DNA from: Elysia marginata
Lineage: Eukaryota; Mollusca; Gastropoda; Plakobranchidae
Reading direction: 5' to 3'
DNA: 64,000 nucleotides
Assembly: GCA_019649035.1 (NCBI GenBank)
Contig: BMAT01009406.1
Coordinates: 85,171-149,170 of the forward strand
This document shows positions 1 to 10,872 of this stretch, one piece after another. Position 1 is the stretch's first letter. Each line of letters starts with the position of its first letter. Made by a program: the position numbers and the translations under genes. The notes below the pieces were generated by a model. That model was not told the DNA's origin. It did not search any database and worked only from the letters and a program-made list of their open reading frames with translations.

Positions 1-1180
1 TCTCTCTCTCTTTCCCACAAAGATTCAGTTTCATGCATGTCTTTCCCTCTCACACCTTTTCTTTTGACCTTAATCATGAGTTTCTACTGCTAGTGTAAGG
101 TTAACGTTACTTAATATCTCGATATATTGCAGGGTTTGAGTTTGCATTTTGTACTGAGGCAAAGCCTACCCTAGATTTGCCCGCCCACAGCCCACCACGC
201 CGCATCATGGCTTTAATTCAGCGCCAGAGACAGCGTCAAGCTGTTACGAATCAGTGAAGCTGGCTTTAAGTTCGAGCATATAAAAAACAAACCCTCAAAA
301 ACGAAAAAAAAATTCATGATTTAGCCTCACAATGAAAAGATTTTGGTACAGTATAATTATTCATTGCCCAGCACATCAGCACAAAATTAGTGTGTGTGTG
401 TGTGGGGGGGGGGGGGTTGTAACCATTTCCGAACACTCAGCGGTTGGCAAAAAAAATTCTCTATTTTTCAAAATATGGGATTCTTCTTCTTCCTCTTATT
501 TAATCCTTTTATTTTTATCATTGCCATTATTCCTAACATTTTTATGTTGATGCTAATATTAACATATTAGTTTTGAAACTGCTTTTGACAAGTTTTTTTT
601 TTTAAATTGATGCGATGGGGACAAAATTCAGTGTAGGCCTTAGGTTGGGCTTAATTTCAGTCGAGTTGCGATGCTAAGCTACTTTTAATTGGGAAAAAAC
701 AGTTCTTGGATAGTTTATAATGTTTTTCATCACATAGTATCACTAAACCATTGAATTTTGAAATGACGGCTGGAACAATAGAAGTACCCGATAGAGGGTT
801 GGTTGTTGATTGCTTTAAATTTTTTGTAATTTTAAACATTTAAGTTCATTTTCCTCGTTGAAAAATGGCTCTCTTTTTTGTCAAGGCAATAACTTGAGTC
901 GCAATTAGGACATAAATTTAATCTTTACACTGCATTACAGAGCTTTTAAGTTTCTTTCAAACAGTGTGTATATTATTTCAATTTCAAAATCCCGCAACTA
1001 TACTCATTTTACCATGTTGCCACTCCAGGTTTTAAGACTAACAAGGAAGTCACAATATTCAAAAAATAAGCCTAATTTTATAATCAGTAGGATCCAGATC
1101 TAGAATTTAGGATGGTATAAACCTGAACTCTCGGTAAAATCTGTGAAAATTCAAGAAAAACGCTTATCCAGAACCCAGAA
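1..1180. other. Intergenic, no gene seen
   Basis: AT-rich sequence that starts in a CT microsatellite. It includes a (TG)n run followed by a G tract at about 391-417. No frame shows conserved protein sequence. Confidence 0.7.
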
Positions 1181-2850
1181 CTAGAAGAAACGACCGACAC
1201 CGCCGAGCACCGGAAGAAATTCTGAGGAGTCTGGAATTGACCACGCGTTCCATGACCTTGCTTGGAGAGGTTAGAAGGCTGATGGGTCTGTAGCTGGTTT
1301 TCTTTGTTTTGTCTTTCTGTTTTTTAAAGTATCGGGACAAGGACTGCTTCTCTCTAGGAGTCTGGGAGTTTGCCTTTTCTAGGATTGATTGAAAATTATG
1401 AGAAACTTCTACACTGCTAGGGAGCTAAGATATTTAATTATGTCATTTAGGATGCCATCTTTGTCAGGGGATTTCTTGATCTTAAGTTTGAAAATGGCTG
1501 TGCATAATTCTGTATCTGTGAAAACTTTCAAGAAAAGTACTGTCATGGCAATGGTAGCTTTTATGTTTCTGCGCAGTTCCTTGGATTCTTTTCGCACCTC
1601 TTTTTCACGTTGATGTGGTATAATAGTCATGCTCCCTGCCTGGTGAGACTTGCAAGAATATTAGATGATTGCCGTCCTGAGTAGTGAGTTCCATTTTCTT
1701 CTAGTACTATTTTTTACAAGAACCTTTTCTTTTCTTTTCTTCACTAGGTAAAGTGATAAGCTTCCATACTTTTTAGATTGAAGCCGTCCGTTTTCCCTGC
1801 CCAGGTCTTCTTAATATTATTACTCTTCAATTAATTGAATGCTTCATTTAGTCTGTTATGTTTATGCGTGTTTTCTGGTGTTGGATTCTGTTCCATCTCT
1901 TTGCGGGTAGCAGTGAGTTGAAAATGCAGGGGCTTTAACTTCTTTATTCCGGTAAGGTTTGTACGCCTCTAGGAATGGTTTGCTTTGCTGCTGACAAGAG
2001 GGCCAAGGTGAATAATTTCGTGTTTGTTGTTGTTGTTGTTGTTGAGGTCATTTCGACTCTACTATTATTATTATTATTATTACTAATGTGCTGACCAGAG
2101 TGTCGATATCTCGACCGTACAGGCCCCATCTAACGCGTTTTAGATTCAGCTAGGTCACTAGCTGCGGGTTGGTCATCCTTTGGTAGAGATAGAAATAATA
2201 ACCAGTGCATGGTTACCACCGATCTTTGTGTGTACTGATATTCCAGTGAAGCTAGGGATATCGTCTGTAGCCATGGCAAGGTCTGGGGTGGATAGGCTTT
2301 TCCAGGTTCGTTAAAAGAACGTGGGAGTGTCATCTGACTTGTTTATCGAGATCAGCTGGTTTTCTATCGTCCGGTCCTCTAGCTCCTGTTCCCGAGCGCC
2401 CATGCCGGCATACCCCCAGCTTGGTGAAATCACCAACAATCAGGTGGTCGTGAGTGTTGATGGATTTTAGAGGCGAAGGAGTGGGTGGTGGGAAGTAGAT
2501 ATTTGTGATGTACATGTCTCCTGCAAGTAGATGTGGCCTCACAGTCTGGCATTCTAGATCCTCGTCATAGTGCTGTAAGTTACTGCTCAGCTAGGGTGTG
2601 GTTTCGCACTAAAGTGACAATGCCTCCTTTTATGCGTTCTTTTCTGTCATGACGGAAAGTATCAAATCCGCGTACGATAATTCGTTTTTTTTATAGAAAT
2701 GTTCCTTTTCCGTTGCAGACTGCCTTGAAACTTTTGGCTTTGAGCTCTGTCTACCCATAGTTGGTCAAGGACTGCTTTTTTGCCCAACATAGGCTGTCTT
2801 ATTCAGCAACTAACACTTATATCTGAGAGTCACTTCCCTGTTCGCAACCG
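1180..2850 (-). mobile_element. Jockey/CR1-type LINE, decayed (endonuclease and RT N-terminal part)
   Basis: Read on the minus strand, the endonuclease end appears first (YITNIYFPPPTPSP, HDHLIVGDF). Next comes the pre-RT linker (LFTLALLSAAKQTIPRG). Last is the RT entry (FTDTELCTAIFKLKIKKSPD, KDGILNDIIKYL). Many frameshifts and stops are present and the rest of the RT is missing. A (TTG)n and an (ATT)n microsatellite at about 2,025-2,085 interrupt it. Confidence 0.75.
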
Positions 2851-2898
2851 GGGACCCGCTGGCTTGGGGATTTACGTCCTGCCCAGGACTTTGATCAA

Positions 2899-3055
2899 AT
2901 AGAGATGCTGGTGTCGATATTATTAGGTCTAAAGGTAGTGTTGATGGTGATGAGGATAACGTGAATGTTGAACATAAAGATACCAGTATTAGTGATGCTA
3001 TTTTTTCTGATTGCTTTGTTTATAATGGTGACCGTGGTGGTGGTGAAAACGAGGT
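2899..3055 (+). other. Exon-like acidic open frame, unrecognised
   Basis: Between AAATAG and GAG|GTGACA an open frame reads DAGVDIIRSKGSVDGDED and on to AIFSDCFVYNGDRGGGENE. It has splice-like borders and protein-like composition, but no family is recognised. It lies between two LINE remnants and may belong to a transposon ORF or be chance. Confidence 0.25.
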
Positions 3056-3119
3056 GACAGCACTTCTTTGCTTATTTAATTAGTCTAATTGATTCAGAGA
3101 CCAAATTTTTTAATCTCAA

Positions 3120-3510
3120 AATGATCATGGAAAAGTGCAGGGCATGCAACAAATTTGGAGTTCCGTCTATGTCATTGCTTACACAAAAGCTTTCGTCAGC
3201 GTCAGCCACAAAAAAATATTGATGCCTGGAATGATCTAAAATATCACGAAGTAATAAATTTGATTATAAATCTGTACAAAGAGCAGCAAGCAGCAGTCTG
3301 GTTTGAAAAAAGCCCTTATTGGTTTTATGTAAAAAAAAAAGTACGACAAGGCTGCATTTTCTCTCTGGCAGTTTTAAGTTTGAGGAGGAGTCTAAAGAAA
3401 AGAAATTCGAAACGATAAAAAGTAATAGCCATGAAATGAAAGAACTACCCTACGCAGGCGTTACGGTCCTTATGTTCCATACAGCAGAATCAGCGAAAAG
3501 GGGTGGACGA
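3120..3510 (+). mobile_element. LINE reverse-transcriptase fragment
   Basis: One frame reads AYTKAFVSVSHKKIL, a degraded RT motif A. After a frameshift it continues DLKYHEVINLIINLYKEQQA and KKKVRQGCIFSL (the VRQGC motif). Past a deletion, LPYAGVTVLMFHTAESAKR is a worn YADD block. It ends where the SINE at 3,511 begins. Confidence 0.75.
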
Positions 3511-3685
3511 TTTTAAAGGTACGAAATTAGCGGGGGAGAGAAGTAGGCTTTAAGTGGAAATGCCCGAAATATCTGCCTTTAGTATGATTCGAACCTCCGA
3601 TTTATAGTAGTTCGACAACCACCGCCTTGCCACTTGGAGAAACATAGCTTATACCATGTCGCCACTACGCTCCTTAAAAAAGGTG
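3511..3685 (-). mobile_element. tRNA-derived SINE
   Basis: On the minus strand a tRNA-like head carries an A-box-like segment (GTGGCAAGGCGGTGG) and a B box (GGTTCGAATC). A body of about 70 bp follows and ends GCTAATTTCGTACC. A second, truncated copy of the body lies at 18,915-18,992. The pair shows that this is a mobile repeat and not a tRNA gene. Confidence 0.7.
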
Positions 3686-3715
3686 TCTCATGGTGAAGCT
3701 CGTTGCTTAGCCTCT

Positions 3716-6700
3716 CTAAAGCGACTCGCATACTTGAACGGGAAGACCCAAATTGCACCTAAGGCAACCATTTGAGTACAATGATCTTCTTGATCCTTTC
3801 GGATTCCACGTGAGAGCAATCAGTGGATGTCGAGATTTGCTCATTCTAAGGACATGTCCAAGCCATCTCCATCTTCTTTTCTTCACTTCTTCTACAATTG
3901 GTCGTATGCCAGTTCTTTCAAATATTTCCTTGTTGGTAACCCTATGCTCCCATCGAATTCCCAAAATTCTTCTAAGACACCGCCCCTCAAAACCTCTGAG
4001 TTTACTTTCAATCCTTTGGTTGGTTCTCCGTGTCTCTGAGGCATACAGCAGAACAGATCGCACATGAGATGTGTACAATTTCAATTTTGCGTCTTTCATT
4101 ATCCTATTCGACTTCCAGATATTCTTAAGCTTGTAAAAAGCAGTGGAGGCCATAACTATTCTAGCTGATATCTCTCTGCTTGTGTTACCATCTGCAGTAA
4201 GGTAGTTTCCAAGATACTTAAAATCTGTGACATTCTCCACACTTTTTCCCTCAATGAGAACATCACTATTGGATTTTGTATTGATTTTCATGACTTTGGA
4301 CCTGGAGTGACTTATCTTTAACCCGATTGACCTTGCAGTTGTTTTCACGCATCTTGTTTTCTCCTGCATGTCTTTTTGTGAGTGAGATAATAAGGCTATA
4401 TCATCTACAAAATCTTCATCCTCAAGATGGTTGAACGCCTTCCATGTGATTCCCCTAGGTTGTTGGTTGGTAGCTCTTTTCATTACCCAATCAATAGCTA
4501 TAAGGAAGAGGAGAGGAGATATGATACAGCCTTGCCGGACTCCTGATTTTACTGCAAACCAATCACTTTGTTGCCCTCCATGTCTCACGCAGCACTGGTT
4601 GTTTGCATATATGTCAGATAAGATGTTGATAATTTTCTTAGGAATTCCATATGCTTGGAGTATTTTCCATAAAGTTTTATGATGCACGCTGTCAAAAGTC
4701 TTTTCGAAATCAATGAAATTGATGTATGCTGAGGAGTTCCATTCAATTGATTGTTCTATGATTATGCGCAAGATAAAAATCTGATCAATGCAAGATCTAC
4801 CTTCACGAAACCCTGCTTGTTCTTCCCTGAGTGCCTTATCTACACTGGATTTGATTCGGTAAAGAATTACCCGACAAAATATCTTGCCAGGAACAGACAG
4901 GAGGTTAATGCCTCGCCAGTCATTGCACTGGGATAGATCTCCTTTTTAGGAAGCTTGATAAGGATTCCTTTTTTTCAGGCATCTGGGGCTTTCTCTTCTG
5001 CCCATACTTTGTTGAAGAGACCAACAAGGCACTTAGCGCTCATTGATGGATCTGCTTTCAACATGTCAGCTGTAATGCGATCTTCACCAGGGGCACGGTT
5101 ACTTTTACTGTTCGCAATGGCTTTCTCAATTTCTAAACATGTGATAGGACCTTTCCTCATTTCTATTTCTTTTCCTTTCCCCTCTATGTACGCAGGCCTT
5201 TCTGTGTTTAAGATAGTCTTAAAATGGTTTGCCCACCTTTTACATTGGTTTTCTAGTTTGGTAATGAGCTTTCCGTGTTCATCTTTGACTGTTGAGGGTT
5301 GGCTGGAATTTGTTTTGGTTAGATCTCTTGTGATTCTGTAAAAAGTCTGGGTATCTCCTCTAAAGGCTGCTTCTTGGGCCTCAGATGCTTTGTCCTCCAA
5401 ATATGTCTTTTTATCATTCCTTGCAGCTGTTTTAACGCATTTGTTTTTTGCTCTGTATGCTGTGATGGCGGCAATTATTTGCTCTCCTTGGCTTGATAGA
5501 AGCCCTTGTTTGAGCCTTTTCCTTTCTTCAATAAGTTTCCAAGTTTCGTCCCTGATCCAAGGTTTCTTTGCGGTTTTCTTATATCCCAAGATCTGTTCAC
5601 TTGTATTAGTAAAAGCATCTTTAACATGAGAGCAGTGTTCGTCTAAATCGACTATAGGAATTTCATTAAGGAGATGAAATCGGTTTGAGAGTTCAATACT
5701 AAAGGCCTCTTTTGATGCTGGACTTTTTCATTTGGCAGAGTCAAATAGTATTGGTGGTTGGTGTTTTTCTTAATCTTTAACTTAAGTTTCAATTTGGTTA
5801 GGACTAGATTGTGATCACTACCAATGTCACCCCTTCGGATTGCCCGAACATCAACAAGAGATGCTCGCCATCGTCGAACTATAGCTGCATGGTCGATCTG
5901 GTTTCTGGTCTTTCCATCTGGAGAGTTCAATGTCTCCTTGTGGATATCTTTATGCTTGAAGATTGTTCCCCCAATAACAAGGTTGTTCCCTATACAGAAT
6001 TCCAGATCTTTCTCCATTTTGGTTTCTTACCCCTAGTCCTTGTTTGCCCATGTCAAACCCAGTGTTGTCTGATCCTACTTTAGCATTTAGGTCTCCCATG
6101 AAAATGGTTATGCCATGTTTTGGGATATAAGTTAAAACTTCTTGTAGTTTGGAGTAAAATTCATCTTTAATCATCATCTGCAGCATCCTCTGTTGGTGCA
6201 TGATGATGATTGATGATGATTCAGGCTCCGTCCATCCACTGCAGGATAAGGCCCTCCGCACCACGTCTCCACTCTTCTTTGTCTTTCGCTTCTCTGGTCC
6301 ACGTATTTCCCATCGTCCTCACAATGTCGTCGCGCCATCGTCTTGCTTGTCTCCCTCTTGATCTTTTGCCATTTCTAGGTTGCCATTCAGTCACTCTGAG
6401 TGTCCATCTATTGTCTTGTAGTCTCGCCACGTGTCCGGCCCATTTCCATTTTTGTTTTGCTATATACTGCGCTATGTCTGAGACTTGAGTCTTGTTTCTT
6501 ATTTCTTTACATGAAATTTTATCTGTGAGTTTTAATCCTAACATTTTCCTTTCCATGGCTCTTTGAGCAACTCTTAGTTTTTGTCCCACAGCTTTTGTCA
6601 TTGACCATGTCTGGCAGCCATAAGTCATCGTAGGGAGAATGCATTGATCATACATTTGTCTTTTTAAAGAAATCGGCATTTTATCATCTAGGAAAATTTC

Positions 6701-7330
6701 TCTATTTTTTCCGAAACAGTTCCATCCTGCTCTTATTCTGCATGTAACTTCTTCTTTTGTTGTTTCTTTTAGATATGTTGTTTGGCCTAAATATTTGTAG
6801 TTGGGAACCTCTTCTATCTTTTCCTTGTCTATCTGAATGTTTTCATGGCTTTCAAAATTTACCATGTATTTTGTTTTACCTTTATGCATTTTGAGTCCTG
6901 ATTCTAAGCTGATTGGTGCATAGCATTGCACTATGGTAAGTTTTGCAAATCTGGAATATAGTCGTGCTCTAATAATTCTATGATTGATTGGTTCCCATTC
7001 CATTCTTGGTTTTCCTATCAAAGATCAAGGCCACACCTCCTCTGTGCGATCCATCATCCCTGCATGAATAATACATTACCTCTCCAGTTGGGGCCACATA
7101 GTTATTCGCTCCATTCCACCTTACCTCACTTATACCTAAGATATTAAGCCTATATTTTTGCATTTCCGAGAAGACTTGGGCTGTCTTTCCTGTTTCATAC
7201 ATGGTTTAAGCATTCCATGCGCCCAATCTCACCTGGTGTCTGGGGGAGGCCATTGACCGAGTCGGGTCAAAGGCTTCCTTGCGGGTTTGGCCTTTTACCT
7301 TCATGGATTTAGTTGCACAAAGAAGAAATC
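3716..7330 (-). mobile_element. RTE-like LINE, nearly full endonuclease-RT ORF, carrying a nested LINE
   Basis: Minus strand from about 7,330. The endonuclease start is QVRLGAWNA then TMYETGKTAQVFSEMQKYRL and LGISEVRWNG. The endonuclease core is GITIFMGDLNAKVGSDN, and its end is GSDHNLVLTKLKLK. The RT carries NSKSNRAPGEDRITADMLK, GFREGRSCIDQIFILR, FIDFEKTFDSV, SGVRQGCIISPLLF and a FVDDIALL box (usually YADD). The C-terminal part is LGHVLRMSKSRHPLIALTWN. The 3' end is cut off near 3,716-3,760. Apart from the insertion only a few breaks interrupt the frame, one of them a frameshift near 4,940. Clade placement from motifs alone is provisional. Confidence 0.88.
6202..6912 (-). mobile_element. 5'-truncated LINE inserted in the RTE-like LINE, 9-bp target duplication
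   Basis: The flanks carry identical TTGGTGCAT at 6193-6201 and 6913-6921. The insert is 711 bp and open through its coding part. It begins at GLKMHKGKTKYMVNFES and runs through CRIRAGWNCFGKNREIFLDD, TMTYGCQTWSMTKAVGQKLR and KWKWAGHVARLQDNRW to LILQWMDG. It ends in a short (ATC)n tail at 6,202-6,220. Removing the insert and one duplication restores the host endonuclease frame (CYAPTEDAADDD). The family differs from the host LINE. Confidence 0.92.
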
Positions 7331-9168
7331 TAATTCTTCTTCTTCTTCTTTTTCTCGTTTGTTAAATGGACTCTCCGCTCTTTAAAAAAAAAAAAAAACG
7401 TAACAGTGCGTTGGAGGGTTTCCTTAGATTTCCTGGCTCGTGGGTGTTTGGTCAGAATTTCCCTTTGTCTCGTGGGTGATGCATTAACTGGTATAGGTGT
7501 CCGCAGTTGGGATATTTGTGCGCCAGTGCCGCCGGGACATAGGTCTGAATCGCCAATCTCCAGTTGTTTTTTTTTTTTTTTTGTACAGCTGTTGCTTCAG
7601 GCAGTTGCGGCTTGTCCTTAATCTGAAAATGATGACTGTTCGCGGCGGAGCTCGTAAAAATAATGAAGGCCATTTTTGTTAAAATTTAGATGGCTTAGTG
7701 TCCACAGGTCTTCTTGCTTGGCCCTGGTTCTGTTTTTTCTTTCGGAATTAGAAAAGGACACAGACCTGAAAGAGGAAGTTAAAATGGACCCTATTTACTA
7801 TTTCGTTCAAACAAAGTTTTGCCAAAACCCGTTGTCTTTGGGTACAAGGTCCACCATATCGAAGATTCTTTATGACAAAATACCCACTCACTTCAGACAG
7901 AGTGAGATCAATACTTTGAGCATTCATGACTCTTCTAAAATCGAAAATTTCAAGAAAAGTGTGTCTGATTGCAAATAATTTTAGGCCTACAACTAGGCCC
8001 TACAAGGCCAAGTGTTACTGTTGCGTGATACAATCAAGCTACTTAGTTGGACCGATCCAAAAGTAGATAGTGAATTATGTAGAGCGAGTAATTAGGCTTA
8101 CAAGTTGCCACAGTGTTTTCATTAAGAGAAGCTTGCAATACAAATTAAGTCATTAAATTAATGGATTGTTTTGACCTCATACACAAAAGTATGAACTATG
8201 ATAGCACAAGAAGCGTGTTTTTTGTGTGCTTGATCATAAGCGCTACATGTACTTTGAGTCGCTTACGCTTTTGATCATAAAAGTGCTCCCTTTGCACGAT
8301 CGACGTCAGTCGATGTGTTTCGTGTAGATCTAGCTCAGTAGCTCTAGAGTTGGGCTTTCCACGTTCCCAAAATCTTTGTAGACTCGGCTTCAATACTGTT
8401 TTATAAAAAAGCTAGGTCTAGGCCTGATTGAGAATGTAGATCAAGTTTCTTTAGAAAGATTTAAATTAAGAACTGGAAGCTATTTTAGATTCTGCTTCTC
8501 GCCAGCCGGTAAATTTATGCATAGCAATGTACCAACCTAGCCTACGACTGCGTATAATTATTCCAGATCAAAAGACACAAGATCTAGACTTAGCTACAAT
8601 GTATCTAGATTCTAGTATAGATCTAATCAGCACATTTTGTCAGAACTAAATGGACAAGGTCACTAAACTAAAGTATGGAAACTAAGCTAGGACCTGGTCT
8701 AGTGCCTGCAGATTGTAAACCCGTTGTAAATGATAAAGGACTATATATATATATTAATAACTATATATGTATATATCTATATCTAGATCTAGGTGTAGAA
8801 TCTAAATTCTAATATCTAGATCTATAGGCTTTGAAAACATAGGGGAATCACTTCCATACCGACACGCCACTTTGAAATTAATTTAAAGCACTAGATAAAC
8901 TTGTTACCTGCTACAATATAGATGACTAATCCAATGTTAATGGATGAATATTCACTGGACATTGGTCTAGTGCGTTGTATTTTTATATAAATGGAATTTT
9001 CTTTCACCACTCGGGACAACGCAAGTGTATATGTGACGCCATTTTGTAAACAGACTTCCTTCATTTCGTTACTTTTACTGGCGCGTCGGTATGGAAGTCT
9101 TTCCCATATAGGAATGTATTGAGGTGCTTTTCCGTTTGTTCCCACCCTCAAAGATAACACTGTAACTA
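7330..9168. other. Intergenic, AT-rich, no gene supported
   Basis: Contains a (GAA)n-type microsatellite at about 7,335-7,355 and a moderately GC-rich patch at 7,400-7,680. At 7,750-7,978 on the plus strand an open frame reads KMDPIYYFVQTKFCQNPLSL then TISKILYDKIPTHFRQ. It resembles protein, but I do not recognise it and it has no start context or partner exon. Around 8,570-8,830 the sequence is rich in TCTAGATCTAG-type palindromes. Confidence 0.5.
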
Positions 9169-9176
9169 GATCTTGT

Positions 9177-10416
9177 GGGATAATCCTGGGATCGGCCTGC
9201 TAGCGTGAAAATCGCATGTCCGATTACTTTTTACCGCCACCGATTACTATCAAGTATGTCAATCACCTCTGCTGCAGCGCAAGCCCCTCTCTCACTCAGC
9301 ACACTTGGTTGCTCGCGGATATTAATTTTAGTGCCTAGTCTAGCTTGGTCACGGTGTCTCTCAAGTGTGTAACCTATGATCTGCTACAGCGATAGGCCCG
9401 CTGGTTCCAGTGTATGTGGACTGTGGCGGGTGGAGAGTGTATCATCTGTATGATAACTGTAACGGGTTTAGAGATCTAAGCCTATTCGCTGCAGCTTCTG
9501 GGGTTTGGAGAGTGCATGAGAACTGTGAGAACATATTCTCACCACCAAACTTATATCCTTTCATTAGGCTGACTCACGCGTCATAAAAATAATTTTAAAA
9601 TTTTCTTCATTTCGTCAGCAGAATAAGTCTCCATTAACCTGATCCAAAGAGATTTATTACCTTCATTTCGTCAGCAGAATAAGTCTCCATTAATCTGATC
9701 TAGAGAGATTTATTACCTTCATTTCGTCAGCCCGCCGCCATAGATACCTCTCTCTCTTTCCCCCTCCCCCCCCTCTCTCTCTCTCTCTTATACACTCTCC
9801 GTCCGCTACAGTTCTCACATTATTTCCACCAAACTCAGGCTTCACACTTAGAGACACAATGATCAAGCTGCGGCTAGTAGGCCTAGATCTCCAAACCTGT
9901 TCAGTTCTCATGCACTCTCCATCTGCGACACAGTGATGACGCTGCAGCAAGCAGGCTTAGTTCTCTAAACCCGTTGTCAATACACTGGAACCAGCGGGCC
10001 TATCGCTGGAGCAGATAATAGAGAGACACCCCAGTGTGACCAGGTAGACTAGGCACTAGCAGTTCTCATGCACTCTCAACCAAGGCTACACTGACTGAGC
10101 CTCTTCTGTGTAGCTTTGCTCTCAACCCACTACAGTTAACACACTTTTCATCAAACCTATGGCCAGCGGGCCAATCACTGGAGCAGATTATAGAGACACA
10201 CCTGAGTGACCGACGGCACACTGTCTGCAAATAATCATGTGCTGGGCTAAAGCTGAGTGAGAGCGAGCCATGCGCTGTGGCACAGGATGAATGAAACCCA
10301 GGAGGCACTATGCTTTGTTTGGGGATTGAAGTGTAATCACCGCTAGTAATCGATGGCTGTAAAAAGTAATCGAATATGCGTTTTTCACGGTAGCGGGCCG
10401 ATCCCAGGATTATGCC
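9177..10416. mobile_element. Fold-back DNA transposon, non-autonomous, 8-bp target duplication
   Basis: The flanks carry a perfect GATCTTGT at 9169-9176 and 10417-10424. The ends are inverted: left GGGATAATCCTGGGATCGG, right (reversed) GGCATAATCCTGGGATCGG. Similarity continues inward for several hundred bases, so most of the element is two inverted arms. The right arm contains an extra internal duplication. The centre holds a tandem repeat of about 57 bp (TTCATTTCGTCAGCAGAATA) at about 9,606-9,732 and a CT-rich patch. There is no transposase frame. An 8-bp duplication occurs in several superfamilies; the terminal bases are not the usual hAT CAG, so I leave the family open. Confidence 0.88.
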
Positions 10417-10606
10417 GATCTTGTTTTGAACAATGATACTCAGTCAAATTATTTAAACATTGACTGGAAGAAGGATACCAATTTATAATGTTTTTTATAA
10501 TGAAAGATTGTTGACTGATTATTTTCCCAATTCTAAAAGTATCAAATTTTGAGTTGGACTAATGAGTTGGTTGGTTGGTTGTTTCTTTTTAACAAGGTTA
10601 TATCAG

Positions 10607-10872
10607 AGGCGGCGCTCGAGGCAATTGAAAGCGTGCTGCCACACTGTGATGTAAGGAACGTTTGCATGTATACACCACACCCAGTCACATTATCCTGACA
10701 CTGGGCCGACCAGACTTAGCACCAAATCCATAATGCCAGACACAAGGCGGACCAGCTGCTAATACCAATTTTAAAGTCCTTGGTTTTAAGACTCGGCCGG
10801 GGATCGAACCACGCACCTCCCAGTCTCTGAGCGAGTGTCTTATCGGTAGGCCACAGAGTCGGTAGGACTATT
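10607..10872 (-). mobile_element. tRNA-derived SINE, about 265 bp
   Basis: Read on the minus strand, the head is tRNA-like: CTGTGGCCTACCGATAAGAC, then GGTTCGATCCCCGG as the B box. The body contains GTCTGGCATTATGGATTTGG and TGACTGGGTGTGGTGTATAC and ends GCGCCGCCTCTGATATAAC. No intact tRNA acceptor stem is formed, so this is a SINE and not a tRNA gene. Confidence 0.85.

Noticed and set aside
332-550. 72-codon open frame with a TG/G microsatellite inside
   Set aside because: Low-complexity sequence and a hydrophobic run from T-rich DNA; no protein-like conservation.
3590-3676. Possible tRNA gene
   Set aside because: A and B boxes are present but no paired acceptor stem forms; it is a SINE head. 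The same applies at 10,790-10,868 and 40,750-40,820.
6221-7021. Single long open frame that could pass as a gene
   Set aside because: It is the accidental fusion of host LINE endonuclease and the inserted LINE RT; the target duplication proves it.
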